Part shown: positions 40,101 through 44,103 of the stretch, piece after piece | Layout of the letters: every line of letters starts with the position of its first letter | Numbering within the stretch: position 1 is the stretch's first letter | Assembly: GCA_948099385.1 (NCBI GenBank) | Contig: CANUEZ040000168.1 | Coordinates: 3,759,001-3,823,000 of the forward strand | DNA from: Fasciola hepatica | Lineage: Eukaryota; Platyhelminthes; Trematoda; Plagiorchiida; Fasciolidae | Length of the DNA: 64,000 nucleotides | Direction of reading: 5' to 3' | Notes under the pieces: generated by a model | The model's database searches: none | Told to the model about the DNA's origin: nothing | Seen by the model: the letters and a program-made list of their open reading frames with translations, nothing else | Position numbers and translations under genes: made by a program

Positions 40101-43100
40101 GCTTCGTACCCTACTCCCGCGACTCTCTATGGTTATTCACGAAACCTTCGCGATATCCATGGAGCCGACTTATCCTCTCGCAGGAGATAGTCGTGTAAAA
40201 GTAAGTAGTAATCTGGGCGTTCAGATCTCCAGCCAGTACCACTGTATCCCTAATGAGTTGCCTTTCCAAGAAGTTCATGAAGCTGCTGGTAGAATATATC
40301 TTTGACTGTATCCGATGTTCAGTCAGTAGGATCGTAGGCAGTGACAACAAACAACGGTTGCTTTGAACGAACCCTCCATACGAATAGCACATAATCTGCT
40401 GTTAACTGGGATCCAGTCGCGTAGCGCAGACACAGCTCTAGTACTCAAAGCGATTCCTACTCCTGTATGACCAGATGGAGAAGCCGAGGCATCTACGGAT
40501 AAGTGCGGAGCAGAAGCATGTCCTGAGGGCGATTTCAGACGAACTACGATGGTGGGGTCCTGAATGCGAGTCTCGCACAAGCAGCAGACGTTAACGGCTA
40601 GTGTCTCGAGTGTGTGCGCTAAAGTTGCTTGTTGGCCTATCTGCATCAGAGTGCGTACATTAAAGTTTGCAAGCTTCAGTGGCACGTAGTCTCAATAGTG
40701 GTTTTGATGATCTGCACAAAAATGGTGAAGGGATTTCACCGATGGCAACCTGAGAAGTACGCAGAGTAGTATTAATATCGTTGTGTAAAAACGTATGTGA
40801 AATGGGGTTTGGTAATAGGTAGTTGGTTTTGTCCGACCACCAGCACTTTGATCATAACTTGTGCAGCTTGAGTGAGTGAATCAAGTCGAGCGCGAGAAAG
40901 AGTGACCATATATGTGATTTTATGTAAGCATACATAAAACTATAACGTTCCGAAGAGACCACAAGCGAGTGATTCTGTTCAGCACGTTTAATAAACTGAT
41001 CTTGCCTTGAATTTCCTCCCCCCTGAAGTTGTTTTCATATTACGAAATCGTTACCACACCTGATCTATTTGGACCTTATGTGGTTGTTCGCCACTCCAAG
41101 TCTCAGGGTTCGGTTACCGGTTATCTCCAATAGTGCAATGGGCCCTCGTAGCTATGGGATATATACCCATTCCACTGCACTCGTGTGCGAGCATGTAATA
41201 AAGATAAAGAAAGAAGAAAAGCTCGTTCGATCGCAATAAAAATGTGAGTTACCACGAGGATAAGTGATATGATGCACACTTACCTTTAGGATAATATCCT
41301 TGGCACTAGTCCAGCCTGACAATTTTCCGGTCAGATTCACACCAATTATTGTGGGCGCTTTTAGTTCCCATGGTAAATTCGCCATAACATCGACCGCGTC
41401 TGCACCACCTACACCAATACACAGTCCTCCAAGGCCACCGCCATTTGGTGTGTGACTGTCAGTACCGATAATTAATGCCCCGGGAAACGCATAGTTCTCC
41501 AGCATGATCTATTTTTTAGTCATGAAAACGAGAAATCAAAATATGGTTAGCTTGAGTAGGTGAAGTGAGTTGCGAGACAACAATATAGGGGTGTATAATA
41601 GGGAACATTGTGCATCATCACCACGCCTTATGTTGTTACCTTTTACAACCATTAGAATCCACGTTGCCTGTTCACAAAAGTACAGCTAGGCTCTGAGTGC
41701 GTAATTCATTTCTTTCACTGTGTTGATGTCACGGCATAGAACGTGGTTTAAAACTGGTTCTCTGATCTCTTTTGGTTTCTGTTCTACGAAGGCGCCTACA
41801 CTTGCTTGCTGCTAATGCAGCTGACTTATGCGTCGAATTTCATCATAAGAATGGGTAGTATCCAACTCCAAACGTGTCGACGCAAACACTGATATGCGAT
41901 CATGTAACCTGCAAGGCAGCGTTTGTGTCTTATTCGTTGCATTGCGGAACGTAGCATGACCTGTCCACTGGAATACTGCACAAGTCCAGGTGTTTAGATT
42001 ACGGAATTTCAAGTAGTCTGATTTTTACGTTTCCCTTTCACGATAAGCCCAACGATATCATGTAGGAAAGCACCTTAGATTTTATCCGCGGGTATCATAC
42101 CTGAGTAGAATCAAAGAGAGTGATGCCGGTGGTTAACTCTGTTACTCTAAAGGGAATCTTTTTCGGAAGGAAAGTGCACACATACAGGACAGGAAGGCGC
42201 TAAAAGTACATTTCTGATAGACCTTCGGACAGCGTAGGCATCTCAATCGTCAGTGGTATCATTAGGACGGGTTAACCCTTGGCAAATGAGATCCAACTAT
42301 GCATAGGTGACACTGACTATAGGCTAGCTTAAATTCAGTTTCCTGCTCAGCGTTGGAACACAATGAGAGTATCCATCCGACATTTGGCATAAACAAAAAC
42401 AATAGGAATAGGTACATAGGTGCACCCACAGCTAGGAACACGCTGTCTACCATAACAATGACAGTGATAGCTAGGATACTTCAAGCTTCCCAACTGTTCT
42501 TTGACTGCCTTACGCAACTAGCCGTCTTGTTTTGTCCCGTCCTTCATTTACCATGGGCCATCTAAGCAACCCGACTGTGTCTTGTCCAACAGATCCGTAA
42601 GCAGCTCGACATCTAAAGCTGCAGCTTTTAAAGCCGATATAACCATCAACCCCCATAGCTTCCAACATACTCATCCTCGTGCAGATCGGCCAACAAGCTT
42701 GCCCCGTGTGCGATGGTAATTTTCAACGTTTGATGCACAACTTCTGCCTTAGGTTAGGAGAAATATGGGGGCAAACATGTGTGAAGATTAGGTTGCCTGC
42801 GGCTTTCCTGGTGAGCTCAGGAAAGTGCATCCCCATAATAAGAAAAAACGGAGATACGGTTGAGAACCGTGAGCACGGATTTTGCCATTTTCGATGCTGG
42901 AGAAAGTAAGCATGCGTACGTGGTCAGAATGTGTCCCGTGTGATGACAGTATTCTGCCACCCAGGTCACCACCACAACTGACCTACGGGGACCTCAAGTC
43001 GCTCTCCACTCCAGGTCAGGTTCTGGTTTCCGGCTACACCTAATAGTGTAGCGACCAGTTGAGGATATGGGGCATACCCCTTTCATTGCACTGAAGCACA

Positions 43101-43989
43101 AACATGTAGCGAAAAGACCGGAATCTTATTTGTCTGTCTAACACCTCCGTAACATTCTTTGTTTATATCGCTGATATTCAACGTACGTTTCATCGAACTT
43201 TCCATAGTCGATGAAAACCACAATTTGCAACTAGTTCAGTAAGGGGAAAATTTAAAGCCGTAGAACCTCTGCCAAATTGAGCATGAAAAGATGTGAAACT
43301 TGGAAGGCTGCATGACCTGTATGCTTATAGAAACTTCTAACCTGGTGAATAATCCCGGAACCCGGCTTCCAAAACCCGATGCCATACTTTGCAGAAGCTG
43401 ATGCCAAGAAATCATAGACTTCCTTGTTTGAATCGTTGGCTCTGTCCAGATCGGAGTCTGCTCCGTCGCGGGCTTCGATTAAATGGTCACAATGGATAGT
43501 TGATGGGACTGCAACTTTGGGAAGTCCGCTGCTGATGAACTGCAAAATCGCCATTTGCGCTGTGGCATCCTGCATGGTCACTCGATCCGGACGCAGATTA
43601 AGATAGCTTCGACCCTTGATTATTTCCTAGAATTTACAATAAAATTTTTGCATTGTTCTACCGCATTGTGAGGATCGTCCAAATGGGAATACAGTATTTT
43701 TTCGGCCAAAGTTAAGGGACGGCTCAACCTGAAAAGTCAGTGGCTCGTATCTGAAACATACCTATTCTTGACGGTTTCGAGATTCTTACGGAGTCTGGAA
43801 TAATCCAGAGATCTTTGGTCAAACCTGCTCATTGGGACCTGTGGGAACTCGAATTAAAACTGAAGCTCACCTTATTTTGTACACAACGCTTGACAACGAA
43901 CGTAACAAGCCTCGACCGAATTATCTATTTACCTCATTAGATGTGGGACAGAAACTTACAGGGTTGTGCAGGCAGTAGAAAACCGTCAT
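6524..43989 (-). CDS. ACO2: Mitochondrial aconitate hydratase (partial gene, 12 exons)
   Basis: Aconitase isomerises citrate to isocitrate through cis-aconitate in the mitochondrial TCA cycle, using a [4Fe-4S] cluster. Twelve exons joined by GT-AG sites give 692 residues in one continuous frame (43960-43989, 43871-43924, 43762-43838, 43662-43728, 43342-43626, 41284-41508, 22659-22877, 22142-22264, 14806-15090, 12859-13069, 7713-7986, 6524-6750). Residues 1-30 are rich in Arg/Lys with no acidic residue, a typical matrix-targeting presequence. Cluster ligands are Cys382 ([13 protein letters not shown]), Cys445 and Cys448 ([11 protein letters not shown]). The swivel-domain serine lies in [19 protein letters not shown] (residues 658-676). 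The last ~85 residues are off the left edge. No frameshift or stop occurs, so the gene looks functional despite >36 kb of introns. Confidence 0.97.
6765..6836. repeat. (GT)36 microsatellite at the ACO2 exon 12 acceptor
   Basis: An uninterrupted 72-bp GT run on the plus strand. On the transcribed strand of ACO2 it is a CA run ending about 14 bp before the exon 12 acceptor, where a branch point and pyrimidine tract are expected. A 13-bp A run follows at about 6856-6868. Confidence 0.97.
6870..7244. other. ACO2 intron 11, no feature seen
   Basis: No coding or repeat similarity was recognised in this part of intron 11 (6751-7712). Confidence 0.5.
7245..7510 (+). repeat. tRNA-derived SINE-like repeat, copy 1
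   Basis: The first ~70 bp contain a degraded tRNA-like head (GGTCAGAGGTAGAATGTTCAAATC, B-box-like). The body matches the other copies through a GGATCACG...GTAGTGCAGTGGACTC core and ends with CCACTGCACGCATGCAAAC. This is a diverged copy, antisense to ACO2. Confidence 0.6.
7560..7660 (+). repeat. tRNA-derived SINE-like repeat, copy 2 (truncated)
   Basis: Contains GCTCGTTACCACACCTGACC and CCTTATGTGGTTCACTG, the central body of the family, then departs from it. Same orientation as copy 1. Confidence 0.7.
7713..7986 (-). CDS. ACO2: ACO2 exon 11
   Basis: Found from splice sites and conservation rather than an ATG-started frame. The acceptor is TTATAG|GTGACAC and the donor ATTGG|GTATGTTC. It encodes residues 526(split)-616, running from [16 protein letters not shown] through [15 protein letters not shown] to [13 protein letters not shown]. 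Both boundaries are in phase with exons 10 and 12. The segment joins domain 3 to the swivel domain. Confidence 0.95.
7990..9000. other. ACO2 intron 10, no gene recognised
   Basis: About 1 kb without recognised coding similarity or repeat. A short minus-strand open frame at 8627-8890 has no family resemblance that I can see. Confidence 0.5.
9005..11850 (+). pseudogene. RTE-type LINE, nearly full length, decayed
   Basis: Domains in order: endonuclease remnant (9106-9600: [16 protein letters not shown], then NLNARVGGL), linker (9494-9991), RT (10187-10875: [42 protein letters not shown]) and C-terminal domain (11114-11600: [19 protein letters not shown], then [12 protein letters not shown]). 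Translation past a stop at 11600 gives GWKKRRGDQ and GWGPRD, the usual end of this family. The catalytic box reads YAGD instead of YADD (about 10971), and there are several frameshifts. It sits antisense in ACO2 intron 10. Confidence 0.88.
12006..12056. repeat. (TA)n microsatellite
   Basis: About 51 bp of perfect TA repeat. Confidence 0.95.
12065..12180 (+). repeat. Possible tRNA-like repeat head
   Basis: Contains GGTAACCGATTGGGTA (A-box-like), GCTAACAAG and AAGTTCGAACTCC (B-box-like) at tRNA-like spacing. No full cloverleaf was confirmed, so it could be a SINE head or chance. Confidence 0.35.
12480..12700 (-). pseudogene. RTE-type LINE 3' coding scrap
   Basis: On the plus strand the order of motifs (CCAACCCGGAAGCC, ACAGACTGACCACCTCGA, GGAGAATAGTGTACG) parallels the reverse strand of the LINE relic at 2.56-2.72 kb. 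Heavily mutated, with no open frame. Confidence 0.6.
12859..13069 (-). CDS. ACO2: ACO2 exon 10
   Basis: Acceptor GATGCTCAG|GACACG and donor CCCCGTG|GTATGTC. It encodes residues 456-525 plus one base, with [19 protein letters not shown] and [18 protein letters not shown], highly conserved in mitochondrial aconitases. It joins in phase to QWSRK of exon 9 and GDTLPS of exon 11. Confidence 0.97.
13070..13734. other. ACO2 intron 9, first part, no feature seen
   Basis: Nothing recognised apart from short chance open frames. Confidence 0.45.
13735..13985 (+). repeat. tRNA-derived SINE-like repeat, copy 3
   Basis: The body GCGTTACCACATCTGACCTA, TCTCATGTGGTTC, CCACTCCAAGC and TGATAGTGTAGT lines up with the other copies. 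The head region is diverged. Antisense to ACO2. Confidence 0.75.
14205..14520. repeat. Imperfect inverted repeat (foldback) in ACO2 intron 9
   Basis: The stretch from TCTGGACGACAGGACAAAAT to GTATGAGTATCCGATACTC (about 14206-14296) pairs with the reverse complement of about 14412-14512 (TCTGGTTAACGGAACAAAAT ... GCATGCGTACTCGGTACTC) at roughly 70-75% identity. The centre also holds a ~60-bp segment (CATTCGAATCGTAAGGGACG) directly repeated at about 14046-14105. It resembles a decayed foldback or MITE. Confidence 0.6.
14806..15090 (-). CDS. ACO2: ACO2 exon 9 (all three Fe-S cysteines)
   Basis: Acceptor TTTTCGTAG|CTCGG and donor AGAAAG|GTGCGAA. It encodes residues 361-455. [15 protein letters not shown] provides Cys382, and [11 protein letters not shown] provides Cys445 and Cys448, the three cluster ligands. 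[15 protein letters not shown] between them is an aconitase hallmark. Confidence 0.98.
15283..15545 (+). repeat. tRNA-derived SINE-like repeat, copy 4 (best preserved)
   Basis: The head reads GGTGGTCGAGTGGTTTCGGA (A box of a Leu/Ser-type tRNA) and GAGGCTCGAATCTCGCC (B box). The body is GCTCGTTAACAGACCTTACC, CCTTATGTGGTTCACCAG, CCGGCAATACCTGATAGTGC and GGCTATGGGGTACACC, ending CTCAAGCGCAAGCACGTAAA. This copy defines the family: a ~75-bp tRNA-like head and a ~185-bp body. Confidence 0.8.
15546..16375. other. ACO2 intron 8, with a scrap of the ~530-bp repeat
   Basis: At about 15680-15740 the order CACGCTTGGCTGCCTACAG, TAGAGGTGCATCCTCGAA resembles the segment at 40030-40070 of the ~530-bp repeat. 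The remainder is unassigned. Confidence 0.4.
16903..17098. repeat. ~195-bp palindromic foldback in the Helitron leader
   Basis: The left arm ATGGTAGAATTTCATTG...GTCGACGTTTCGGTCG...TTTTTCAAGACT pairs with the reverse complement of the right arm (ACATGGTAAAATTTTATTATT...GTCGACGTCTTGG...TTTTTTAAGACT). The arms are about 95 bp, roughly 80% identical, meeting near 17004. It may be a small MITE inserted in the Helitron 5' region, or the element's own leader. Confidence 0.7.
19812..20228 (-). mobile_element. 417-bp insertion in the Helitron with target duplication and (TA)n tail
   Basis: The Helitron frame breaks after [10 protein letters not shown] and resumes after 20229. The insert is flanked by ATGTATGCACT (19801-19811) and ATGTATGCATT (20229-20239), 10 of 11 bases matching. 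Read on the minus strand it begins GTCTCAGTATAGTCGG and ends in GGGATTTATATA followed by (TA)n, so it looks like a short retroposon with a TA-repeat tail. No coding capacity and no clear tRNA head. Confidence 0.7.
19814..19901. repeat. (TA)n microsatellite
   Basis: About 88 bp of TA repeat at the end of the 417-bp insert. Confidence 0.95.
22142..22264 (-). CDS. ACO2: ACO2 exon 8
   Basis: Acceptor CGTTTTCAG|GAGGCC and donor TCCAAG|GTGACATT. It encodes residues 320-360 ([20 protein letters not shown], then [18 protein letters not shown]), well conserved in aconitases. It is separated from exon 7 by only 394 bp. Confidence 0.97.
22659..22877 (-). CDS. ACO2: ACO2 exon 7
   Basis: Acceptor CATTTTAG|GTTGCTG and donor CACAGT|GTAAGACC. 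It encodes residues 247-319, including [37 protein letters not shown] and [12 protein letters not shown]. Confidence 0.97.
22880..23090. other. ACO2 intron 6, no feature seen
   Basis: Start of the 18.4-kb intron 6, read from the left. Nothing recognised. Confidence 0.4.
23095..23195 (-). repeat. Possible tRNA-derived repeat head
   Basis: The minus strand reads GTGGTCAAACTATC, CACTAGACTATAGG and CAGTTCAAATCCACG, with a B-box-like GTTCAAATCC at the correct end. No full cloverleaf was confirmed. Confidence 0.35.
23437..23519 (-). tRNA. tRNA-like gene, left arm of the palindrome
   Basis: Exact mirror of the plus-strand gene at 23516-23598; the two share 4 bp at the centre. A box TAGCTCAGCTGG and B box GGTTCGAATCC are intact. 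The acceptor stem is GGCCTCG with CGAGGCC. Length 83 nt. The anticodon loop is irregular and the isotype is not assigned, so it may be a tRNA-derived pseudogene. Confidence 0.6.
23516..23598 (+). tRNA. tRNA-like gene, right arm of the palindrome
   Basis: A 7-bp acceptor stem (GGCCTCG/CGAGGCC), D arm GCTC...GAGC, anticodon stem CTCGC/GCGAG closing a 9-nt loop GGTACTAAA, a ~14-nt variable region, and a T loop TTCGAAT whose stem has one mismatch. Both internal promoter boxes match consensus. The oversized anticodon loop means the reading (possibly ACT) is uncertain. It may be a class II-like tRNA or a SINE head. Confidence 0.6.
23671..23980. other. ACO2 intron 6, no feature seen
   Basis: About 310 bp with no recognised repeat or coding similarity. 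Confidence 0.4.
23985..24100 (+). pseudogene. RTE-type LINE 3' scrap
   Basis: The DNA CGTGAACACTGGCGATCGTG, TGCCACTTTCTATCGAATCAG closely matches the 3' coding end of the RTE copy at 35175-35220 ([17 protein letters not shown]). Confidence 0.7.
24100..27055 (+). pseudogene. Second LINE family (B): endonuclease-RT element, decayed
   Basis: The endonuclease begins [17 protein letters not shown] (about 24136), followed by [33 protein letters not shown] and [10 protein letters not shown]. Its end and the linker run to about 25400. RT motifs are [17 protein letters not shown] (25680), [20 protein letters not shown] (26095) and the catalytic region [12 protein letters not shown] (26202). The C-terminal part has [13 protein letters not shown] and [12 protein letters not shown]. 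It ends near 27050 with GCCGACTCATCC...TAGTCGCACAAAAGTA. Many stops and frameshifts. It differs from the RTE-A copies but is the same general type (AP endonuclease, no ORF1 seen). Clade not resolved by eye. Confidence 0.8.
27056..27560 (-). pseudogene. LINE family B fragment (RT to C-terminus)
   Basis: On the minus strand [13 protein letters not shown] and DYRGIQLG (27501-27307) match the [11 protein letters not shown] segment of family B. Further down, FRAAIHPLL and [15 protein letters not shown] (about 27250-27160) match the C-terminal domain. Confidence 0.65.
27561..28490 (-). pseudogene. RTE-type LINE (family A) endonuclease and linker fragment
   Basis: On the minus strand: [20 protein letters not shown] (28035-27976) and [17 protein letters not shown] are the end of the A-type endonuclease, and the linker follows as [11 protein letters not shown] and [20 protein letters not shown] (about 27690-27620). 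Upstream, [14 protein letters not shown] near 28150 is also endonuclease. It ends directly against a family B fragment, so this is a mosaic. Confidence 0.7.
28550..29740 (-). pseudogene. LINE fragment of a third type (C)
   Basis: The minus strand starts with [19 protein letters not shown] (about 29700), an endonuclease C-terminus, then a linker of the form [14 protein letters not shown] and [15 protein letters not shown] (about 29500-29350), and ends with [19 protein letters not shown] (28930-28870), the RT entry motif. Frames change several times. The wording differs from families A and B. Confidence 0.65.
29725..29950 (+). repeat. tRNA-derived SINE-like repeat, copy 5
   Basis: Shares GAGAGCTTAGAATCCCGCCA, GCCACTTTGGTGGTAGACAG, GGCTCGTTACCATGCCTAACC, GGGGCTATGGAGTATG and CTCAAGCGCAAGCACACG with copy 4. 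About 30 bp in the middle are missing. Antisense to ACO2. Confidence 0.75.
29951..31340. other. Unassigned stretch of ACO2 intron 6; LTR- or promoter-like part near 30.9 kb
   Basis: Open frames at 30422-30835 on both strands show no family resemblance. CCTATATAAACG at about 30909-30920 looks like a TATA box and AATAAAACGAG lies at 31196, so a decayed LTR is possible, but no terminal repeats were found. Confidence 0.35.
31479..31533. repeat. 21-bp perfect hairpin at the 5' end of the Penelope-like element
   Basis: TTCACTGAATAATCCCATTGC (31479-31499) and its exact complement (31513-31533) flank a 13-nt loop. The right arm carries the first codons of the element's ORF (ATG at 31516). The left arm is therefore an inverted copy of the ORF start. 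Confidence 0.95.
31516..33965 (+). pseudogene. Penelope-like retroelement: reverse transcriptase plus GIY-YIG endonuclease
   Basis: N-terminal piece 31516-31671 ([20 protein letters not shown]), then 31955-32410 ([19 protein letters not shown]), the RT core 32383-33465 ([55 protein letters not shown] with catalytic YVDD at about 32996) and the endonuclease 33417-33920 ([24 protein letters not shown]), the GIY-YIG fold with YSF and YVG at the signature positions. KIHK and the GIY-YIG domain identify an EN+ Penelope-like element. Frame changes near 32390 and 33417 and stops before 31955 inactivate it, but the 360-codon RT frame is intact. It lies antisense in ACO2 intron 6. Confidence 0.93.
34075..35449 (+). 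pseudogene. RTE-type LINE (family A), 5'-truncated in the RT domain, with (GAT)n tail
   Basis: Starts within the [21 protein letters not shown] (34083), [20 protein letters not shown], a frame change at the YADD site, [36 protein letters not shown] (34712), [13 protein letters not shown], and [20 protein letters not shown] (35115-35174). The 3' end is a GAT/TGA trinucleotide run at 35411-35449, the kind of simple-repeat tail typical of the RTE clade. It abuts the Penelope-like element, and one open frame (33417-34439) runs through both. Confidence 0.88.
35411..35449 (+). repeat. (GAT)n tail of the RTE element
   Basis: About 39 bp of GAT repeat with one TTA interruption, directly after the 3' untranslated part of the LINE at 34075-35410. 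Confidence 0.9.
35600..36126 (-). repeat. ~530-bp interspersed repeat, copy on the minus strand
   Basis: The reverse complement matches 39678-40205 along its whole length, for example CTTGGTCTCCATCATTTACCC, CATCAGCGGCCATACC, ACGAGATCTACTGATCCA, GGGCGTGCAACGGCTAGAGG and the end CATGGAGCCGACTTATCC. Identity is about 75-80%. The 3' terminal ~45 bp matches the end of LINE family B at 27.0 kb. There is no coding potential of its own. Confidence 0.8.
36190..36540 (-). pseudogene. RTE-type LINE (family A) linker fragment
   Basis: On the minus strand [17 protein letters not shown] (about 36427-36377) matches SGGSLIHSQGRRLDRW of the copy at 3.75 kb. The continuation toward 36200 is too mutated to read. 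Confidence 0.6.
36541..37160. other. Unassigned intron sequence with a short repeat at 36695-36770
   Basis: The only recognised part is the repeat shared with 2310-2395. Confidence 0.4.
37168..37194. repeat. (TA)n microsatellite
   Basis: About 27 bp of TA repeat. Confidence 0.9.
37300..40690 (-). pseudogene. RTE-type LINE (family A), near full length, interrupted by the ~530-bp repeat
   Basis: Minus strand: endonuclease start [20 protein letters not shown] (40685), then [13 protein letters not shown] (about 40245-40205). It is interrupted by the repeat at 39678-40205 and resumes with [12 protein letters not shown] near 39520. The linker runs to about 39210. RT motifs are [17 protein letters not shown] (about 38725), [54 protein letters not shown] and the intact catalytic box [11 protein letters not shown] (about 38050). 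The C-terminus is [32 protein letters not shown] and GWGPLDP (37360). Frameshifts separate most segments. Best-preserved RTE palm in the window. Confidence 0.88.
39678..40205 (+). mobile_element. ~530-bp non-autonomous repeat inserted in an RTE element
   Basis: Starts near GCTGGTCTGGACCTAGG and ends GATAGTCGTGTAAAAGTAAGT. It splits the endonuclease of the surrounding LINE, and part of that endonuclease (about 40 residues) is missing at the junction. The full-length match at 35600-36126 and a scrap near 15680 show that it is dispersed. Its 3' end resembles that of LINE family B, so it may be mobilised by that LINE. Confidence 0.7.
40691..41042. other. ACO2 intron 6, no feature seen
   Basis: About 350 bp. 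The first part may be the 5' untranslated region of the minus-strand LINE. Confidence 0.4.
41043..41205 (+). repeat. tRNA-derived SINE-like repeat, copy 6
   Basis: TCGTTACCACACCTGATCTA, CCTTATGTGGTTG, CCACTCCAAGTCTCAGGG, CAATAGTGCAATGGGCC and GTAGCTATGGGATATATACCC match the family body. The tRNA-like head is absent, so the copy is 5'-truncated. Antisense to ACO2, 79 bp from exon 6. Confidence 0.8.
41284..41508 (-). CDS. ACO2: ACO2 exon 6
   Basis: Acceptor AAAAAATAG|ATCATG and donor CTAAAG|GTAAGTG. It encodes residues 172-246: [40 protein letters not shown] and [19 protein letters not shown] is the conserved aconitase active-site segment. Confidence 0.98.
41509..42945. other. ACO2 intron 5, no gene recognised
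   Basis: About 1.4 kb with only short chance open frames. No transposon coding sequence was seen. Confidence 0.5.
42950..43130 (+). repeat. tRNA-derived SINE-like repeat, copy 7
   Basis: GGTCACCACCACAACTGACC, CTCCACTCCAGGTCAGG, TTTCCGGCTACACCTAATAG, GATATGGGGCATACCCC and CACTGAAGCACAAACATGTA match the family body. Antisense to ACO2. Confidence 0.8.
43342..43626 (-). CDS. ACO2: ACO2 exon 5
   Basis: Acceptor AATTCTAG|GAAATA and donor CACCAG|GTTAGAAG. It encodes residues 77-171: [37 protein letters not shown] and [15 protein letters not shown]. Tightly conserved in aconitases. Confidence 0.98.
43662..43728 (-). CDS. ACO2: ACO2 exon 4 (67 bp)
   Basis: Acceptor GACTTTTCAG|GTTGAG and donor AATGCG|GTAGAAC. 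It encodes the end of a split Arg54 and residues 55-76 ([20 protein letters not shown]), the counterpart of the conserved LNRPLTLSEK...GHLDDP segment. Introns on both sides are tiny (33 and 35 bp). Confidence 0.95.
43762..43838 (-). CDS. ACO2: ACO2 exon 3 (77 bp)
   Basis: Acceptor TTCCCACAG|GTCCCAATG and donor AAGAATAG|GTATGTT. It encodes residues 29-53 ([20 protein letters not shown], then ETVKN) and two bases of Arg54. It matches the start of mature aconitases (V-x-M-S-x-F). Confidence 0.95.
43871..43924 (-). CDS. ACO2: ACO2 exon 2 (54 bp, presequence)
   Basis: Acceptor GTAAATAG|ATAATT and donor AATAAG|GTGAGC. Eighteen codons, [18 protein letters not shown]: basic and amphipathic with no Asp or Glu, as in a mitochondrial targeting peptide. 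An in-frame TAG just upstream (in the intron) shows that the exon cannot extend further. Confidence 0.9.
43960..43989 (-). CDS. ACO2: ACO2 exon 1 coding part (start codon)
   Basis: ATG at 43989-43987, then [10 protein letters not shown], donor AACCCT|GTAAGTTT. The 35-bp intron 1 joins in frame to exon 2. This start gives a ~28-residue presequence before the mature-like V-P-M-S-R-F. One base upstream there is a good splice acceptor (CTGCTTACAG|G), so the transcript's 5' end is joined from elsewhere. Confidence 0.85.
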
Positions 43990-44030
43990 CCTGTAAGCAG
44001 GGAGACGGTTATATAAGGAGAGAAAAACAA
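43990..44030 (-). promoter_or_regulatory. Splice acceptor directly before the ACO2 start codon (5' UTR intron or spliced-leader site)
   Basis: The minus strand reads TTTTTCTCTCCTTATATAAC, then CGTCTCCCTGCTTACAG|G followed by ATG. The pyrimidine-rich tract and CAG form a strong 3' splice site. No matching nearby 5' exon was identified. Flatworms use spliced-leader trans-splicing, so either a cis 5' UTR intron or trans-splicing is possible. The TATATAA string is too close to the ATG to place a cap site by itself. Confidence 0.6.
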
Positions 44031-44103
44031 CCGGGCGTGGCCCAGCGTTCAACTGCTATTGGCCCACTCGACGAAGACTGCGAAACGCGACCTTGAGATC
44101 TAA

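Noticed and set aside
43424..43606. Plus-strand open frames overlapping ACO2 exons (for example 43424-43606 and 14825-15475)
   Set aside because: They are antisense shadows of conserved minus-strand exons and have no similarity of their own.
44000..44030. TATATAA upstream of ACO2 as the core promoter
   Set aside because: It lies about 20 bp before the ATG and within the pyrimidine tract of a splice acceptor, too close for a normal cap site.
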